Shown here: piece after piece, positions 5,207 to 6,784 of the stretch
Numbering within the stretch: the stretch's first letter is position 1
How the letters are laid out: the number at the start of each line of letters is the position of its first letter
Origin: Deltaproteobacteria bacterium
GTDB taxonomy: Bacteria > Desulfobacterota > DSM-4660 > Desulfatiglandales > Desulfatiglandaceae
Assembly (NCBI GenBank): GCA_029932035.1
Contig: JAOZQV010000080.1
Location: forward strand, 1 to 6,784
DNA: 6,784 nucleotides
Direction: 5' to 3'
The notes under the pieces: model-generated
Told to the model about the DNA's origin: nothing
Database searches by the model: none
The model's input: only the letters and a program-made list of their open reading frames with translations
Made by a program: the position numbers and the translations under genes

Positions 5207-6784
5207 AAACAAGAGCAACCGTATTTATACTCATTATTTCGTTCATCCTCATTTTTGTCGGGGTTTCTTCACACGCGGACGAGTCACCAAAGAAGGTAGC
5301 TATCCTCCCGTTTACCATGAATGCTGATCGCGACCTTGGCTTTTTGCGGTCAGGCATAGTAGATATGCTCAGTTCCAGGTTGGCCTGGAAGGGAAAGGTG
5401 GAGGTAATAGAAGAGGAAGCGGTTAAGAAAGAGGTGGCCTCTGTTCCAGACCCGCTGAATAAGAAGAAGGCCATTATGATCGGTAAGGCATTAGGGGCTG
5501 ATTACGTTATCTTGGGAAGTCTCACCGTCTTTGGGGATAGTGTAAGTATTGATGCAAAAATCTTAGATGTAGCCAAATCAGATGAATTAGTCACCGCCTT
5601 TGACCAATCAAAAGGGATGGACGGGGTGATTCCCACCGTGAACCAGTTCGCCGAAGACATCAACGCAAAAATAATGGGCAAAGAGGTATCCAGGCCGGGG
5701 CGTGTCTATGAGAGAGAGGAAAAGGAAGGCGGCGCTCTAATTGCCGTGGGGGAAAGGGCAGGCGCCTCAGCACAGAGGCCGTCATTTGTTCAGCGTTTTA
5801 AGTTAGAGATCAGGGGCCTCGATGTGGGAGATTTGGATGGGGACGGGAGGAATGAAGTTGTCATTATAGACAGAGATACGGTCTATGTTTATAAATGGCG
5901 CAAAAAAAGGCTCTTTCAGTTCAAGACAATTGAAAAAACCTGGGCATCGAATTATATCTATGTGAGCGTTGCCGATTTAGACGGCAATGGCCGCGCCGAA
6001 ATATATGTGAGCAACCTGACCACAACCGTCTCATCCCTGGTCTTAGAATGGGATGGCAATAAATTCAAGGAAATTGCAAGCGGAGAGAGCTGGCTTTTCC
6101 GGGTTGTTGAACTGCCCGGACAGGGAACAACCCTTGTTGGACAGAAGAGGGACGTCGAGGGAACCTATAGAGGAAATGTCCAGATCTTAACTCGCAAAGG
6201 GGACGATTTTGTTTCCACCGGTCCTTTGAATCTTCCGCGATACGGGAACGTGTTCAATTTCGTTCAGAACAACCTGGCAGGCAAGGGATCAGTATTCACC
6301 ACCATGTTAGGCCCTTACGAGCACCTTCTTGTGTATGACCAGAAGGGGGAGCGGCTCTGGAAAAGCGAAGACTATTTTGGCGGGAGCCTGACCTTTATGG
6401 TGGATAAGGTTACGGAGATTAACCGCATGATTGATACGGGCGTGCGCGTTTTTATCCCATCGCCCATCTTCCTGTATGATATAAACGGCGATGGAAAACA
6501 GGAGATAGTCGTCTGCAAGAACGAATCAAAACTTGGTCGCATCTTCGGTGATATACGCTGGTTTGGAGGTGGCAAGGTCCTTTTTATGGATTGGGACGGT
6601 GTAGGTTTAACCCCCCAATGGACCACCCAGAAATTGTCAGGAACTGTGGTAGGTTATCAGGTTGCTGATCTGGATGGTGACGGCCTTAAGGACTTGATAA
6701 TTGCGTCTGTTACCAGTGAGAGTTATTTCTTGGGTTTTCCCAAAAGCAGACTTGTGGTGTATAATCTTAACCTGAAGGCTTCAG
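5203..6784 (+). CDS. Secreted TolB/FlgO-like plus FG-GAP (VCBS) repeat protein, 3' partial
   Basis: The frame starts at the ATG that overlaps the previous stop, with AAGGAG at 5193-5198, and stays open to the window end (527 residues visible). Residues 1-25 form a signal peptide (KTR, a hydrophobic core, then SHA before D26) without a lipobox, so export to the periplasm or surface is expected. Residues 30-160 resemble the TolB N-terminal/FlgO/CsgG-like fold: KVAILPF (31-37), SGIVDMLSSRL (50-60) and the hallmark ALGADYVILGSL (97-108). From about 200 on, FG-GAP/VCBS blade motifs recur: DVGDLDGDGRNEVVI (207-221), VADLDGNGRAEIYVS (256-270), YDINGDGKQEIVVCKN (425-440) and VADLDGDGLKDLIIAS (487-502). 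The Asp-rich loops are of the Ca2+-binding type, and the blades suggest a beta-propeller. A linker (about 163-195) is rich in charged residues and glycine. The role is unknown; an outer-membrane or periplasmic assembly function is an inference from the domains. Confidence 0.88.
   Translation, partial: MKTRATVFILIISFILIFVGVSSHADESPKKVAILPFTMNADRDLGFLRSGIVDMLSSRLAWKGKVEVIEEEAVKKEVASVPDPLNKKKAIMIGKALGADYVILGSLTVFGDSVSIDAKILDVAKSDELVTAFDQSKGMDGVIPTVNQFAEDINAKIMGKEVSRPGRVYEREEKEGGALIAVGERAGASAQRPSFVQRFKLEIRGLDVGDLDGDGRNEVVIIDRDTVYVYKWRKKRLFQFKTIEKTWASNYIYVSVADLDGNGRAEIYVSNLTTTVSSLVLEWDGNKFKEIASGESWLFRVVELPGQGTTLVGQKRDVEGTYRGNVQILTRKGDDFVSTGPLNLPRYGNVFNFVQNNLAGKGSVFTTMLGPYEHLLVYDQKGERLWKSEDYFGGSLTFMVDKVTEINRMIDTGVRVFIPSPIFLYDINGDGKQEIVVCKNESKLGRIFGDIRWFGGGKVLFMDWDGVGLTPQWTTQKLSGTVVGYQVADLDGDGLKDLIIASVTSESYFLGFPKSRLVVYNLNLKAS

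Noticed and set aside
5142..5474. Minus-strand open frame of 110 codons
   Set aside because: Lies opposite the zinc-ribbon end and the TolB-like domain, both with clear motifs; a shadow frame.
6372..6626. Minus-strand open frame of 84 codons
   Set aside because: Antisense to the FG-GAP region, with no ribosome site or domain features.

Overview
The window looks like chromosomal DNA of an anaerobic, probably Gram-negative bacterium. Desulfobacterota (the former Deltaproteobacteria) is my best guess. This is inferred from gene content: formate dehydrogenase maturation (FdhD), molybdenum cofactor nucleotidylation (MobA), methylmalonyl-CoA epimerase, a second-type IF-1, and a secreted FG-GAP protein with a classical signal peptide. 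No rRNA, tRNA, insertion sequence, phage gene or CRISPR array is visible, and base composition is fairly even apart from two AT-rich intergenic stretches.

Left part (1-3794). A 5'-truncated plus-strand gene encodes an unusual membrane protein: the end of a WecA/MraY-type glycosyl-1-phosphate transferase followed in frame by the membrane and Rossmann part of a FlaA1/WbpM-type protein. It ends convergently, overlapping by 14 bases a minus-strand cluster transcribed fdhD - mobA - CNNM/CBS (HlyC/CorC family) protein. The gaps in that cluster are 21 and 13 bases, so it is probably one operon. FdhD supplies sulfur to the Mo/W-bisPGD cofactor of formate dehydrogenase and MobA makes the GMP-linked cofactor, so those two genes share a pathway. 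The CNNM/CBS protein has no obvious link to it.

Middle (3795-4948). A 354-base AT-rich intergenic region separates divergent fdhD and an IF-1 paralogue that starts with TTG. It holds several short perfect dyads and a tandem 7-base repeat. The IF-1-like gene converges with a minus-strand methylmalonyl-CoA epimerase gene, leaving 18 bases between stops. About 30 bases upstream of the epimerase start lies a perfect dyad (GAAAC-N2-GTTTC core) that resembles operators of TetR-type fatty-acid regulators.

Right part (4949-6784). A small double-CxxC zinc-ribbon protein overlaps by 4 bases (ATGA) the start of a secreted protein with an N-terminal TolB/FlgO-like domain followed by FG-GAP/VCBS beta-propeller repeats. 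The second gene runs off the end of the window. I see no compelling complete new system. The most notable items are the transferase/FlaA1-like fusion, the dyad and heptad region beside the IF-1 paralogue, the operator-like dyad at the epimerase gene, and the zinc-ribbon/TolB-FG-GAP pair.
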